DNA from: Lentilactobacillus diolivorans DSM 14421
GTDB lineage: Bacteria > Bacillota > Bacilli > Lactobacillales > Lactobacillaceae
NCBI RefSeq assembly: GCF_001434255.1
Contig: NZ_AZEY01000029.1
Coordinates: forward strand, 1 to 64,000
Direction of reading: 5' to 3'
DNA length: 64,000 nucleotides
Shown here piece by piece: positions 43,166 through 53,095 of this stretch; the first letter of the stretch is position 1; every line of letters starts with the position of its first letter. The position numbers were made by a program, and so were the translations under genes. The notes beneath the pieces are model-generated. The model was not told the DNA's origin, searched no databases, and saw only the letters and a program-made list of their open reading frames with translations.

Positions 43166-44350
43166 ATGACAAAAACATTATTCCATAATTTCACATTATT
43201 TGATGGTAAAAGCACAGAGAACGAATCAGACGCTTGGTTTGTTGTCGAAGATGGTAAATTAGTTGATCGTGGCACCGGCCATACACCATCTGGAACAGAC
43301 GAAGAAGTTAATTTAAAGGGACAATTTGTAATGCCAGGCTTCCTTAATGTTCATTCGCATTTAACTTCCAGACCGGATACATTTGATGGTGGCTTTGGCA
43401 TGTCTGAGACAGAATCAGCCGTGTTGGCCCAACAGCATTTACGACAATTACTCAAATCTGGTGTGACTTATGTCCGTGAATGTGGCGATTCCTATGATGT
43501 TGATATTAAATTAAAGAAAATGATGAAAAATGGCTTGCTAAAGCACGTTCCAGAATTGCAACCTTCTGGTAGAGCAATGTCAATGACGGGGGGCCATGGC
43601 GATGCACCCCACGCGGCTTACTTAACGGATTCTCCTGATGAAATGCGCAAAGCAGTTCGAACGGCTTTAAAAAACGGCGCTCGGGTGATTAAAATGATGG
43701 CGACTGGTGGTGTTATGACGCCCGGTGATTTTATGGCGGATCCACAGCTCTCAGTTGAAGAAATGCGAACGGGAGTTGTTGAAGCCCATCACAAAGGCAT
43801 TCGTGCATCAGCTCATGCAGAAGGGAATCCTGGTATCCAAAACGCGCTTGATGCTGGCATGGATTCAATTGAACATGGATTCTATGTCACTGAAAAAGAG
43901 TGCCAGCAAATGGTTAAGAATGGCACCTTCCTAACACCAACGTTGATTGCGGAAATGAATATCCCCAAGTATGGTCATGGTGTTTTGCCGGAATGGGAGA
44001 TCAAAAAATGTGAAGACGCGTTGGATGATACATACCGGAACTTCAAGCGGGCCTTTAAGTTGGGAGTTAAATTTACTTGTGGAACTGATGCTGGAACACC
44101 ATTCAATGGATTTGATAAGACACCTGAGGAGTTTGAATATCTTACAAAGGTGGGAATGACGCCTGCTGAGGCTTATCAATGTTCTTCACTAAATTCTGCG
44201 ACATTATGTGATGTGGCTGAAGATCATGGTACCTTGGAAGTCGGCAAAGTTGCTGATTTTCAAGTGCTTAAAGCTGATCCATTACAAGATGTGACGGTAG
44301 TTCAGCAAGTTGATAAACAAGTCTATCTGAAGGGAAAACGAGAATTTTAA
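43166..44350 (+). CDS. Amidohydrolase family protein
   Basis: 394-residue metal-dependent hydrolase (amidohydrolase superfamily, the group including imidazolonepropionase and Xaa-Pro/prolidase-like enzymes). NVHSHL places the metal ligands His63 and His65, KMMATGG is the lysine region, then HAEG, IEHG and CGTDAGTP supply the other His and Asp ligands. No signal peptide. GGAGG precedes the ATG. Substrate cannot be named. It stands between the peptide-binding protein and the methionine operon, so a role on a peptide or amide is possible. Confidence 0.85.
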   Translation: MTKTLFHNFTLFDGKSTENESDAWFVVEDGKLVDRGTGHTPSGTDEEVNLKGQFVMPGFLNVHSHLTSRPDTFDGGFGMSETESAVLAQQHLRQLLKSGVTYVRECGDSYDVDIKLKKMMKNGLLKHVPELQPSGRAMSMTGGHGDAPHAAYLTDSPDEMRKAVRTALKNGARVIKMMATGGVMTPGDFMADPQLSVEEMRTGVVEAHHKGIRASAHAEGNPGIQNALDAGMDSIEHGFYVTEKECQQMVKNGTFLTPTLIAEMNIPKYGHGVLPEWEIKKCEDALDDTYRNFKRAFKLGVKFTCGTDAGTPFNGFDKTPEEFEYLTKVGMTPAEAYQCSSLNSATLCDVAEDHGTLEVGKVADFQVLKADPLQDVTVVQQVDKQVYLKGKREF

Positions 44351-44902
44351 AAATCGTTTGCCAGATCATATTACTGAGAAAACCGTTACGATTTGATTGA
44401 TTATTAGAAAAAAACTTATCTTTTCTTGAAATATTCATTTAACGTGGTATGATTTACTATAAATTGAATCGTTCCGTTATGTAAAGAAGAGAAGAGTAGC
44501 AGTGATCATTCCTTATAGAGAGCCGGGTTGATGGAAACCGGCAGGAGAGATTACGGTGAAGATGAGCTCTGAACATTGACGCGTGTTCACGCACAAGTTA
44601 CGGCAGGATCCGTTACCATCCCAGACATTAATCAGTGTCGTTGAGGTAATTCATGTAAGTGGATTACGAATTTGGGTGGTAACGCGAAGCTTTCGTCCCT
44701 TAGCTACAGTTTATTTGGTAGCGGGGAAGGAAGCTTTTTTATTTTCCGAATGTTCAAATTACTTCATTATCATAACGGACATTATTCTAGAGGGGGTACG
44801 GTAATTTCATCATAACTGGATCATTTGAGTGAGATCAGATATTGAATCATGTTTGCAATTATTTCTAATTATTTATTTAAAAGATGAAGGGAAGTTCGTA
44901 AA
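44351..44902 (+). promoter_or_regulatory. metQNI promoter and leader region
   Basis: Promoter TTGAAA (44426-44431), 16-bp spacer, TATGAT (44448-44453), followed by the T-box RNA (44485-44740) and about 160 untranslated bases without other features before the metQ-like gene. Confidence 0.65.
44485..44740 (+). ncRNA. Methionine T-box leader
   Basis: Canonical T-box: AG-bulge region TAGAGAGCCGGGTTGATGG (44515-44533), a specifier loop with ATG at 44552-44554 in GTGAAGATGAGC, the T-box GAATTTGGGTGGTAACGCG (44668-44686), and a terminator AAGCTTTCxTCCC pairing with GGGAxxGAAGCTT before six T (to 44738). The ATG specifier and downstream metQNI agree on tRNA-Met sensing: methionine starvation turns uptake on. 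Confidence 0.92.
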
Positions 44903-45748
44903 ATGAAGAGAAGTACAAAATGGATCATTGGAATCGTTGTTGTTTTAGTCATTGTGGTTGCTGGATATTTTAGTTTTGGCGGAAACAAGAAATCAACGAG
45001 TAGTCAAACGGTGACTGTCGGAATTATGTCAGGAACCAGCAAAGATGACAAGATTTGGAATGCGGTTGCTAAGATTGCTAAAGATAAATACAAAGTGAAT
45101 GTTAAATACAAGAAATTTACTGATTACACCCAGCCTAACAAAGCTGTTGCCAATGGTGATGTTGATATCGATGCCTTTCAACATTACGATTTCTTAGCTG
45201 ATTGGAATAAGAGCAACAAGGGAAGCATTGTGCCAATTGGTAAAACATTTATCACGCCAATCCGGGTATATTCCAAGAAGGTTAAGAGTTTGAATGATCT
45301 TAAGACTGGTGCAACAATTGCCGTACCAAACGATGCGACTAATGAATCACGAGCATTATTTGTTTTGAAGAACGCTGGGTTGATTACCTTTAAACCGGGT
45401 ACAACACAGGCAACGCTTAGTGCCATTGCCAAGAACCCTAAGAAGATCAAGATTAAGGAATTGGATGCCAGTCAAACTGCTCGAGCACTTTCAGATGTTG
45501 ACGCTGCGGTCATCAACACGAACTTTGCGCAAACTGCCGGGTTGAACTACAAGTCAGCTATTTACGTTGAACCAATTAACAAGGATTCTGAGAAGTGGAT
45601 CAACATTGTTGCCGCTGAAAAGAAAGACAAGAATAAGAAAGCTTATAAAGACTACGTTAAAGCCTTCCAGACCAAGAAGATTAAGAACTTGATCAATAAA
45701 GAATATGGTCAAGCTGAAATTGCCGCTTGGGATCTTAAAATCAAGTAG
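44903..45748 (+). CDS. metQ: Methionine ABC transporter substrate-binding protein (MetQ/NlpA)
   Basis: 281-residue NlpA-family protein: TVTVGIMSGTSKDDKIW, DAFQHYDFLADWN, the conserved IPNDATNESRAL-type segment (VPNDATNESRAL) and AVINTNFAQTAGL. It binds methionine outside the membrane for MetNI. Unlike most MetQ proteins there is no lipobox Cys; residues about 8-25 form an uncleaved-looking membrane anchor. First gene of the operon behind the Met T-box, with metN following after 33 bp. Confidence 0.88.
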   Translation: MKRSTKWIIGIVVVLVIVVAGYFSFGGNKKSTSSQTVTVGIMSGTSKDDKIWNAVAKIAKDKYKVNVKYKKFTDYTQPNKAVANGDVDIDAFQHYDFLADWNKSNKGSIVPIGKTFITPIRVYSKKVKSLNDLKTGATIAVPNDATNESRALFVLKNAGLITFKPGTTQATLSAIAKNPKKIKIKELDASQTARALSDVDAAVINTNFAQTAGLNYKSAIYVEPINKDSEKWINIVAAEKKDKNKKAYKDYVKAFQTKKIKNLINKEYGQAEIAAWDLKIK

Positions 45749-45781
45749 GCCGAAAATGATCAAGAATAATGAGGTGTTATG

Positions 45782-46861
45782 ATGGCTGACAGTGTCATTG
45801 ACTTAGAGAATATTAATGTCTTTTTTGAACAAGAAGGACAAACAATTAAAGCGGTTAATGATGTGACAATCCACGTTAACAAAGGTGATATCTATGGGGT
45901 TGTCGGTTATTCCGGTGCTGGGAAATCGACATTGGTCCGCGTCATTAACTTGCTGCAAAAACCAACAGCCGGCAAAGTTGTTGTGAATGGGGAAACGTTG
46001 TTTGAAAAAGACGATCAAACAAATGCTAAAATCGTCGATACTAAGCAACTGCGAACAAAGCGACGCCAAATTGGCATGATCTTTCAACATTTCAATTTAT
46101 TGGAAGAACGGACCGTGATTCAAAATATTGAATTTGCGTTAAAACATAGTGACCAAAAGGAAAAAGAAATTGTGGCCCGGGCTCAGAAACTGCTTGATTT
46201 GGTTGGCTTGGGAGATCGTGGTAAAGCTTTTCCCGCTCAGCTCTCTGGTGGTCAACAGCAACGGGTTGCAATTGCCAGAGCTTTGGCAAATGATCCGGAA
46301 ATCTTGATTTCTGACGAGGCCACTTCTGCTTTGGATCCTAAAAACACGATTCAAATTTTGGACTTACTAAAGCGAGTCAACGAAGAATTGGGCCTAACCG
46401 TGGTTCTGATTACACATGAAATGGATGCGGTTAAGCGAATTGCCAATAAAGTGGCCGTGATGAGTGACGGTAAAATTATTGAACGTGGCAGCATTGTTGA
46501 TGTCTTTACCAATCCGCAATATCCATTGACTAAGGAATTAATTGGGACGGCCGGTGAGTCGGAAAAGGCGCGCAAGATTTTGGCAACGCATCCTGTTCAA
46601 TCGGCAGACGATCAATGGGAGTTATTGCATTTAACTTACACTGGCCCATCTGTTATTGACCCGGTTGTGACCGAGTTATATCAAAAATTCGATGTTGAAG
46701 TCAGCATTATTTTCGGTAACGTGGATGAGCTGCAGGGTGTTCCGGTTGGGACATTGTTTGTCACGATGACTGGTGCTGCGGCCAACCGCCAAAAAGCGAT
46801 TCAGTATTTACATGATCAAAAGATTGGTGTTTCAAAGATTGAAAAGGAGGCGGCTAAATAA
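45782..46861 (+). CDS. metN: Methionine ABC transporter ATP-binding protein MetN
   Basis: About 359 residues. Walker A GYSGAGKST, signature LSGGQQQR, Walker B ILISDEATSALDP and the H-loop LITHEMD define the ATPase. The C-terminal about 90 residues form the NIL domain that binds methionine and slows transport when the pool is full. GAGGTG fits ATG 45782 better than the adjacent ATG 45779. The stop overlaps the metI start by one base (TAATG). Confidence 0.95.
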   Translation: MADSVIDLENINVFFEQEGQTIKAVNDVTIHVNKGDIYGVVGYSGAGKSTLVRVINLLQKPTAGKVVVNGETLFEKDDQTNAKIVDTKQLRTKRRQIGMIFQHFNLLEERTVIQNIEFALKHSDQKEKEIVARAQKLLDLVGLGDRGKAFPAQLSGGQQQRVAIARALANDPEILISDEATSALDPKNTIQILDLLKRVNEELGLTVVLITHEMDAVKRIANKVAVMSDGKIIERGSIVDVFTNPQYPLTKELIGTAGESEKARKILATHPVQSADDQWELLHLTYTGPSVIDPVVTELYQKFDVEVSIIFGNVDELQGVPVGTLFVTMTGAAANRQKAIQYLHDQKIGVSKIEKEAAK

Positions 46862-47559
46862 TGGCATGGTTTGCAAAGTACTTTCCTAATGTTGTCACCC
46901 TTGGTTGGGGCGGCGATGATGGCTGGTTGACAGCAATTGGCCAGACCATTTACATGACTTTTTGGTCCGCTTTGTTTGGTGGCATTCTTGGATTGATCTT
47001 TGGAATTGGACTGGTATTGTTCGATAAGGGCGGGATCAAAGAAAACCGGGTCTGGTTTAATATCTTTGATAAAGTGGTCTCGTTTTTCCGAGCCATTCCA
47101 TTTATCATCTTATTGGCCTTTATTGCACCGGTAACCCAACAAATTGTTGGCACTCAGATTGGAACTACCGCTGCGCTTGTACCGTTGTCACTGGGGATGT
47201 TTCCGTTTTATGCCCGTCAAATTCAAGTTGCCTTGGAAAGTGTTGATCACGGGAAGATTGAAGCTGCCCAATCAGTCGGCGCAACCTTTTCAGATTTAAT
47301 TTTTGATGTTTATTTACAAGAAGCCCGTTCTGAAATTGCCAGGGTCACGACAGTCACCTTAATCAGTTTAATTGGATTGACTGCCATGGCGGGCGCAATT
47401 GGTGCCGGTGGTCTTGGAAATACAGCGATTGCATATGGCTATAATCGATTTGATAATGATGTGACATTGGTGGCCACGTTCCTGGTCTTAATCTTCGTGT
47501 TAGTTATCCAGTTGGTTGGTGACTTTTTGGCAAAACATTTAGATCATAAGAGTGTTTGA
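46861..47559 (+). CDS. metI: Methionine ABC transporter permease MetI
   Basis: 232-residue inner-membrane permease with five likely helices. FRAIPFIILLAFIAP and the EAA-type loop EAAQSVGATFSDLIFDVYL contact MetN, followed by GAIGAGGLGNTAIAYGYNRF. Translation is coupled to metN by the TAATG overlap. Confidence 0.95.
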   Translation: MAWFAKYFPNVVTLGWGGDDGWLTAIGQTIYMTFWSALFGGILGLIFGIGLVLFDKGGIKENRVWFNIFDKVVSFFRAIPFIILLAFIAPVTQQIVGTQIGTTAALVPLSLGMFPFYARQIQVALESVDHGKIEAAQSVGATFSDLIFDVYLQEARSEIARVTTVTLISLIGLTAMAGAIGAGGLGNTAIAYGYNRFDNDVTLVATFLVLIFVLVIQLVGDFLAKHLDHKSV

Positions 47560-47630
47560 CAATCATTAATTAATTGAAGCTTTGTTTGGTAATCATGGTT
47601 ATTATTGTGTAGGAAGGTCCGTTATCTAGA

Positions 47631-48776
47631 ATGCAAAAAGATGAACAGTTACAAATTCTCAAAGATTTAATTCAAATTCAAACGCCGAATGGCAATGAAT
47701 TGGCGGTTTCGGAATACATCGGCAAATTATTTGATCGGTACCATGTCCCTTATAAAATTGATCGCTTTGATGATAATCGTGCCAATCTGGTTGCTGAAAT
47801 TGGTGAAGGAAAAACTGACCAAGTATTGGCCTTTGAAGGTCACCAAGATACGGTTGCCGTTTCTGATCCTGATAAATGGGAGCATCAGCCATTTGAGCCA
47901 TTTATCACTGACGGTAAGCTTTATGGTCGTGGTTCCGCTGATATGAAGAGTGGCTTGGCTGCCGAAGTCATTTCATTGATTGAATTGGTGGCGGATAAGG
48001 TACCGATTAAAGGGAAAATTCGCTTAATTGCCACGGCTGGTGAGGAATACGGAACTCCTGGCGCCAACCGTTTGGCAGCCAACGGGATTGCCAAAGATGT
48101 TTCGGCAATGGTCGTTGGTGAGCCCACCAGTGGCCAAGTGGTCTACGCACATTCCGGTAGTTTGAATTATCAAATCAAGAGTTATGGCAAAGCTGTTCAC
48201 AGTTCCATTCCGGAAAAAGGAATCAATGCGATTGTTGGCTTATCAAAATATATTGATGCTGAAGCTGGTTTATTTGATCAGGCGCCTAAGGATCCTTTCT
48301 TAGGAACAGTCAAGCACAGTGTGACGTTAATTAAGGGCGGCGAGCAGGTTAACATTATTCCTGACTACGCGGAATTGGCTGGTAATATTCGACCAACCTT
48401 GAGCTTTGACAATGATCATGTGATTCAGACAATTAAAACTGCAATTGATAAAATTAACAACGAGACTGATTATCATCTGGAATTCTCATTGATTCATAAT
48501 TTCCATCCAGTCGAGACGGATCCTAAGAATCAGTTTGTTCAATTGGCCGAAAATGTCGCAAGTGACAAGTATCAGGATCGCAACGTTAAGTTAACTACCA
48601 TTAATGGTGCCACGGACGCCAGTGTCTTCATTAAAAACAATCCCGATATGGCGGTGGTAGTTCTTGGCCCCGATGCTTGGAAGGTGGCTCACCAGACCAA
48701 TGAGTATACGACTTTGGATAGCTTTTATGAGACGATTCAGGTTTACCAAGCGATTGCCAAGCGGTATTTTGGCTGA
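47631..48776 (+). CDS. M20-family peptidase/deacylase (ArgE/DapE type)
   Basis: 381-residue zinc hydrolase. GHQDTVAV gives the first metal His/Asp, GRGSADMKSG the bridging Asp, AGEEYGT the catalytic Glu pair, and a lid domain sits at about 175-290. It resembles ArgE/DapE deacylases; as the last gene of the metQNI unit it may release methionine or another amino acid from an acylated or peptide form. The best Shine-Dalgarno (AGGAAGG) lies about 13 bases upstream, rather far. A strong terminator follows. Confidence 0.87.
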   Translation: MQKDEQLQILKDLIQIQTPNGNELAVSEYIGKLFDRYHVPYKIDRFDDNRANLVAEIGEGKTDQVLAFEGHQDTVAVSDPDKWEHQPFEPFITDGKLYGRGSADMKSGLAAEVISLIELVADKVPIKGKIRLIATAGEEYGTPGANRLAANGIAKDVSAMVVGEPTSGQVVYAHSGSLNYQIKSYGKAVHSSIPEKGINAIVGLSKYIDAEAGLFDQAPKDPFLGTVKHSVTLIKGGEQVNIIPDYAELAGNIRPTLSFDNDHVIQTIKTAIDKINNETDYHLEFSLIHNFHPVETDPKNQFVQLAENVASDKYQDRNVKLTTINGATDASVFIKNNPDMAVVVLGPDAWKVAHQTNEYTTLDSFYETIQVYQAIAKRYFG

Positions 48777-48828
48777 TCACTTGGCGGGTCATTATGCGGG
48801 AATTGCGTTAAAATCGTAAGAACTAAAG

Positions 48829-48878
48829 CAGCCGCTAACTTTGTTGAAATTGAAAACAAAGTTAGCGGCTGTTTTTTT
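48829..48878. terminator. Strong intrinsic terminator
   Basis: Perfect 17-bp stem CAGCCGCTAACTTTGTT (48829-48845) with its complement (48855-48871), then seven T. Lies between convergent genes. Confidence 0.92.
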
Positions 48879-48901
48879 ATGTGGCTTTTCTGCTGACATT
48901 G

Positions 48902-49954
48902 TTATTTGGTTAAATCGACACGCCAATCATTCTTGTTGTACAAGCGAGGGATCCTTTTGAAAATCAGATAAGTGATAATCGAATATCCGATTGGTAAAAT
49001 AAAATAAATCAGTGCTAAAACGGTCACATTTAACCAAGTTGATCCGTTCATGTATGTAAATGAATTAATCGGGCCAACTGGCTGACCAAATCCGGCAAAA
49101 GCCGGCCCGGCCTTGATACCGATAAATGAATCGGTTAATCCGGTTAAAGCACCGACGACGGCAATCGGCAACAGCATCCGGGGATGTTTAACAAAGTTGG
49201 CGAGCATCATTTTGACCGAACCCCAGAACATTGCGAAGGAAACACCTTTCCCATTCATTTGATACGTGGCCACGGCAACCATCATAAAGCACGCCGTTAC
49301 GCCAACTGAGGCGGCCCCACCAGCAATGCCATCGATCCCGATAGCATAAGCAAGGCCAACTGTTGATAGTGGTGTTGCAATAATAACGGCGAAAGACATT
49401 GCAATTAAAGTGCATAATAGGATTGGCTGAAGGGTGGTAAACAGGTTCAAAATGTGACCAACCCCCATTGAGATCATATGGACATATTTGTAAGACCATA
49501 TGCCAAAACTGCCAACAATAGAGCCACATAGAATTGGTTCCCAAATAATCGAGAAGCTGCCGACATGATTTCTAATTAAAAAGATTAGGACAATCGCAAC
49601 TGCAATGATGATAATCGTATTGATTAAGTCGCCCATGCCAACTAAGGTCCAAGTGCCGTTTGAATACTTCACAGCACCACTTCCAGCCATTGCAGCTAAA
49701 GAAACACTGGCCTTTTCGATCATTGTAAAACCAAATTGATCAGCTGCCAAGATGGCTGCAGCAACCGGGACGATGTAGATTCCCATACTTGTTGCAGTGC
49801 TTACAGTTGCCCAAAAACTGTTGCTTTTAGCTAATCCGCTGATAAAGGGCGCAATAATTGCCCCTGGGGTAACAGCAACGACAATTGCCATTGCCACACC
49901 AGATAAAAGCATATTCCAAAATTCACCAAATTTATATTTTCTCAATTCCTGCAT
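48902..49954 (-). CDS. PTS EIIC-type membrane protein (PTS_EIIC_2 family), orphan
   Basis: 350-residue membrane protein with about nine or ten hydrophobic helices. VTPGAIIAPFISGL near the N-terminus, ATPLSTVGLAYAIGIDGIAGGAASVG in shortened form, and GIKAGPAFAGFG are typical of the PF13303-like EIIC proteins. No EIIA, EIIB or catabolic gene lies nearby, so a phosphotransfer role is unproven; some members are simple permeases. Start 49954 follows GAGGAG by seven bases, rather than the longer frame to 50014. Confidence 0.78.
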   Translation of the reverse strand: MQELRKYKFGEFWNMLLSGVAMAIVVAVTPGAIIAPFISGLAKSNSFWATVSTATSMGIYIVPVAAAILAADQFGFTMIEKASVSLAAMAGSGAVKYSNGTWTLVGMGDLINTIIIIAVAIVLIFLIRNHVGSFSIIWEPILCGSIVGSFGIWSYKYVHMISMGVGHILNLFTTLQPILLCTLIAMSFAVIIATPLSTVGLAYAIGIDGIAGGAASVGVTACFMMVAVATYQMNGKGVSFAMFWGSVKMMLANFVKHPRMLLPIAVVGALTGLTDSFIGIKAGPAFAGFGQPVGPINSFTYMNGSTWLNVTVLALIYFILPIGYSIITYLIFKRIPRLYNKNDWRVDLTK

Positions 49955-50085
49955 CGTGTTTCTCCTCGTATTATGTCCAATTAGTGGTGGTAAACTGGTA
50001 TTTTGTTCATGCAAATATTATCGATCATAATGAATAATTATTCAATACTTATCCGGATAGAAAACCAATTATTAGAACCTGGATT

Positions 50086-50108
50086 ACCAATTAGAATTAT
50101 CAATTGGT
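50086..50108. promoter_or_regulatory. Inverted repeat in a divergent intergenic region
   Basis: ACCAATT-N9-AATTGGT between the EIIC gene and the small 87-residue gene; a possible operator with no assigned protein. Confidence 0.35.
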
Positions 50109-50216
50109 CGGCTTAATAATTTGTAAGCTGATTTATTGTGAAACGCCTCAATTAAATTTATAATTTGAGTATTATAACTTGTTTCCTTGGTTAATGAATG
50201 GAAGGTGGCATGTTGA

Positions 50217-50480
50217 ATGGCAATTTTTAACAATAATAAAGTCCAGGGACTCCTAATAGACCGGGGCCTAAAGGATTTAGATGATCAGACGGTTGAGCAT
50301 GTTGAAGCAATCCTTAGCGAACTGGATGAAAATAAATTACTCAATAAGAGTAATACCGGCAACTTTACTGATCGTTCGAATCAAGAGAAGGTCGGTTTTT
50401 TAAGAGCACTTGTTGAACAGAATTGGATTATTATTTCTCAGAATCAACGAATCTTGGATGAAATGAAAAAACACCACTAG
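50217..50480 (+). CDS. Small protein of unknown function
   Basis: 87 residues, mixed charge, mostly helical (GLKDLDDQTVEHVEAILSEL; FLRALVEQNWIIISQNQRIL). No signal or membrane segment and no family I can name. GAAGGTGG eight bases before the ATG and single-gene spacing support expression. It could be a small helical regulator or immunity-type protein; nothing in the surroundings decides. Confidence 0.6.
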   Translation: MAIFNNNKVQGLLIDRGLKDLDDQTVEHVEAILSELDENKLLNKSNTGNFTDRSNQEKVGFLRALVEQNWIIISQNQRILDEMKKHH

Positions 50481-50742
50481 TTAGCAAGGTGGACTGTGAC
50501 AAATAAGCTTTTGTTTCGGTCCTTTTTTTGTGGTCGCAATGATGTGTGGCAGGAGATTGGGGGGATTGCGATCATGCTTATGTTTACAAAAAAAGACTCA
50601 TCCAGTAGTTATTGAAACGACATTTTAATCGAATAAGTTAGTAAAAAGTGCCAATATCAGTAAGTGGCAAATTAAGCATTTCAATATTATAATAATAATT
50701 ATGAATCCGCTTACGGTGTCGAATCAAACATGAAGGACGTTT

Positions 50743-51606
50743 ATGATGAAAAATTATCTACCAGTAATTAATACTCATTTCACATTGTTTGGCGGTCATG
50801 TGGAAACTGTCAGACCAGGGTGGAAGTGGAAGCCTGAAGAGCATCCAGCATTTGAACTGATGTATGTTATCCGTGGTAGTCAACGAACGATAACTGAAAC
50901 CGGGGAGATGATTCTTAACACGGGTGAGTTTACCATTATTCCTGTTGAGACGCGCCATACTAATTATGCTGTTGGAAATGAAAAAATGACCTATTTTTGT
51001 ATGCATTTTGACCTAGATGATCCGACACTTAAATATTTATTAATTCGAAGCTATGCGGATCGAATTATTACATCACGAGATGCAGAATATCAGGACTTGA
51101 AGGATCAAGTTGAAGTTGTCATGCAACTATTTAAGTCAAAGTACGATTTAGAGGATCAATTGGATATTCAGATCGATGTGCTAAAAATTATTAAAATACT
51201 TGTTAAGGTTTTGAAACGTGATCACCATCTACAGGACTATCAAAATGATATTAATCAATTTATGCTATGTCAAAAAATTGCGAGTGACTTAAAGCATCGT
51301 TTAGATTATGAAATTTATCATGCGAGTGACCCAAAGTCAGTATCAATTTCAAAGGTCGTGAAGTCTCATCACGTTAGTCAAAGTTATGTTCTTAAACTTT
51401 TTAATCGGTATTATGGCGAATCACCGCAGGAATACTTAATTGACCTTAAATTATCATCTGCAAAGGGATTGTTGCTGCAACCAAGGGTTCAAATTAATGA
51501 GGTTGCCGATAAATTAGCATATTCCGCACCAAGTCACTTTTCGCGGGAATTCAAGAAACATTTTAATATAACACCGCGTCAATATATTCAGGATGTTAGC
51601 AAATAA
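50743..51606 (+). CDS. AraC-family transcriptional regulator
   Basis: 287 residues: an N-terminal cupin sensor (HPAFELMYVIRGSQRTI, GEFTIIPVETRHTNY) and a C-terminal AraC pair of helix-turn-helices (VVKSHHVSQSYVLKLFNRYY, EVADKLAYSAPSHFSREFKK). Probably activates the following MFS-GH5-GH43 unit in response to an imported oligosaccharide or its product. AAGGACG precedes the paired ATGs at 50743 and 50746. Confidence 0.87.
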   Translation: MMKNYLPVINTHFTLFGGHVETVRPGWKWKPEEHPAFELMYVIRGSQRTITETGEMILNTGEFTIIPVETRHTNYAVGNEKMTYFCMHFDLDDPTLKYLLIRSYADRIITSRDAEYQDLKDQVEVVMQLFKSKYDLEDQLDIQIDVLKIIKILVKVLKRDHHLQDYQNDINQFMLCQKIASDLKHRLDYEIYHASDPKSVSISKVVKSHHVSQSYVLKLFNRYYGESPQEYLIDLKLSSAKGLLLQPRVQINEVADKLAYSAPSHFSREFKKHFNITPRQYIQDVSK

Positions 51607-51617
51607 CTGTACGAATT

Positions 51618-51650
51618 AGGGATAGTTCTAAACGAATTATCCTCTTTTTT
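51618..51650 (+). terminator. Weak intrinsic terminator
   Basis: GGATA (51620-51624) pairs with TATCC (51638-51642), then CTTTTTT. The stem is short but the T-run is good. Confidence 0.55.
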
Positions 51651-51679
51651 ATTCTCAAAAATAGAATAGAATTTATAAA

Positions 51680-51693
51680 TGTAAGCGTTATCT
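51680..51693 (+). promoter_or_regulatory. cre-like site upstream of the MFS-GH5-GH43 unit
   Basis: TGTAAGCGTTATCT differs from the cre consensus only in the final base. Position about 145 bp before the first gene suits catabolite repression. Confidence 0.55.
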
Positions 51694-51836
51694 TCGCTTG
51701 ACGATAAGTCTGGATAATTGCTTTACCATGCAGGATCGGTTTGCCCAAACTTATTTTGCAACAAATAAAATTGGTTACTTCTATTTATTCTCGAGAAAAA
51801 ATAGTGGTGGGTTCCTAAATTGATGGAGGTCATTTT

Positions 51837-53078
51837 ATGATTGATGAAGTAGAAATTAAGGCTAATAAGTCGAAGATGCCGTTGAAATTAAGCTTGGGTC
51901 TTCTCATTGGTTGTGCAGGTTGGATGGGTCCTTATATTGGGTTGGCAGTAACGCTGTTGCCGGCCAAAATTGGTCAGTTGGCGCCCAGCAGCAAGGTGTC
52001 ATTAGTTGCTACGTTTTCGGCTGTCGCGATGGTTGTTGCAACTATTGCAAATATTGTGAATGGTGCGCTATCTGATCGAACCCGCTCTAGGTTTGGAAAG
52101 CGAACACCATGGATTGTTGGTGGGTCGCTAATATCCGCGGGGTTATTTTATACCATATCTGTGGCACCAAACATCCCAGTTCTACTAACGCTTTGGGCAC
52201 TATATCAGGTTTCCTTGAATGCGGTTGTGGCACCATTAGTTGCGATCATTGCCGATAAAGTTAATCCTAAATTCCGGGGAACGGTTTCATCATTCTATGG
52301 TGTTGGTGCGGCAATGGGAAATTATGGATCGGGAGTTATTGCTGCAAGGTTTCTTGGCGGCATTCAAATTGGAATTTGGGTGTTTGCACTCATTGGGATT
52401 GTCTTTGCAATTATTTCCGTTATTTTAATCAAAGAACCTTCCAATAAGGATGAGCCTCGTGAAACGCTTCATGGTAAAGAATTATTGCAGGCTTTTATTT
52501 TTCCGATCCATGATGCTCGTGATTTTTACTTAGCCTTGGTTGGTAAATTATTGATGGTAACTGGTCAATATGTGATTGTTGGCTATCAGCTTTATATTTT
52601 TACAGATTATATGAAATTGAATCAATCAGAGACGGCCAATAGTATCTCCGCAGTTTCGATGATTTTGATGGTAACGGGGATTGCCTTTGCGGCATTTGCG
52701 GGTCCGTTGGTTGACAAAATTGGTCGGCTCAAATTGCCGGTTGCATTAACCACAGTCATGCTCGGAGTGGGGGCGTTCTTCCCATTCTTCGAAGCCAAGC
52801 CTTGGACAATGATTGTATATGCTGTAATCGCGGGAATTGGCATGGGGGCTTATAACTCCGTCGATCAGGCACTTAATGTGGCGGTGCTGCCTGATCCGAA
52901 AACAGCAGCTAAAGATTTAGGCGTTATTAATTTGGCGAATACATTAGGCCAAGTTGCCGGGCCAATTATTTCTGGCATTATCATCTCGATGGTCGGCTAT
53001 CACATGATTTTCCCAGTCGAGACTATTATTTGTGTCATTGGCGGTGGTTTGATCATGATGATTAAACGGGTTAAATAA
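51837..53078 (+). CDS. MFS transporter, probable oligosaccharide importer
   Basis: 413 residues, 12 likely helices. NGALSDRTRSRFGKRTPW after helix 2 is close to the GPH/SLC45-type loop of sugar transporters, and VDKIGRLKLP marks the second half. GGAGG precedes the ATG. It shares a transcript with a GH5 (17 bp on) and a GH43 gene, both cytoplasmic, so its substrate is probably a short beta-glucan or xylan fragment. Confidence 0.83.
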   Translation: MIDEVEIKANKSKMPLKLSLGLLIGCAGWMGPYIGLAVTLLPAKIGQLAPSSKVSLVATFSAVAMVVATIANIVNGALSDRTRSRFGKRTPWIVGGSLISAGLFYTISVAPNIPVLLTLWALYQVSLNAVVAPLVAIIADKVNPKFRGTVSSFYGVGAAMGNYGSGVIAARFLGGIQIGIWVFALIGIVFAIISVILIKEPSNKDEPRETLHGKELLQAFIFPIHDARDFYLALVGKLLMVTGQYVIVGYQLYIFTDYMKLNQSETANSISAVSMILMVTGIAFAAFAGPLVDKIGRLKLPVALTTVMLGVGAFFPFFEAKPWTMIVYAVIAGIGMGAYNSVDQALNVAVLPDPKTAAKDLGVINLANTLGQVAGPIISGIIISMVGYHMIFPVETIICVIGGGLIMMIKRVK

Positions 53079-53095
53079 AAGAAAGGACAATTGAT

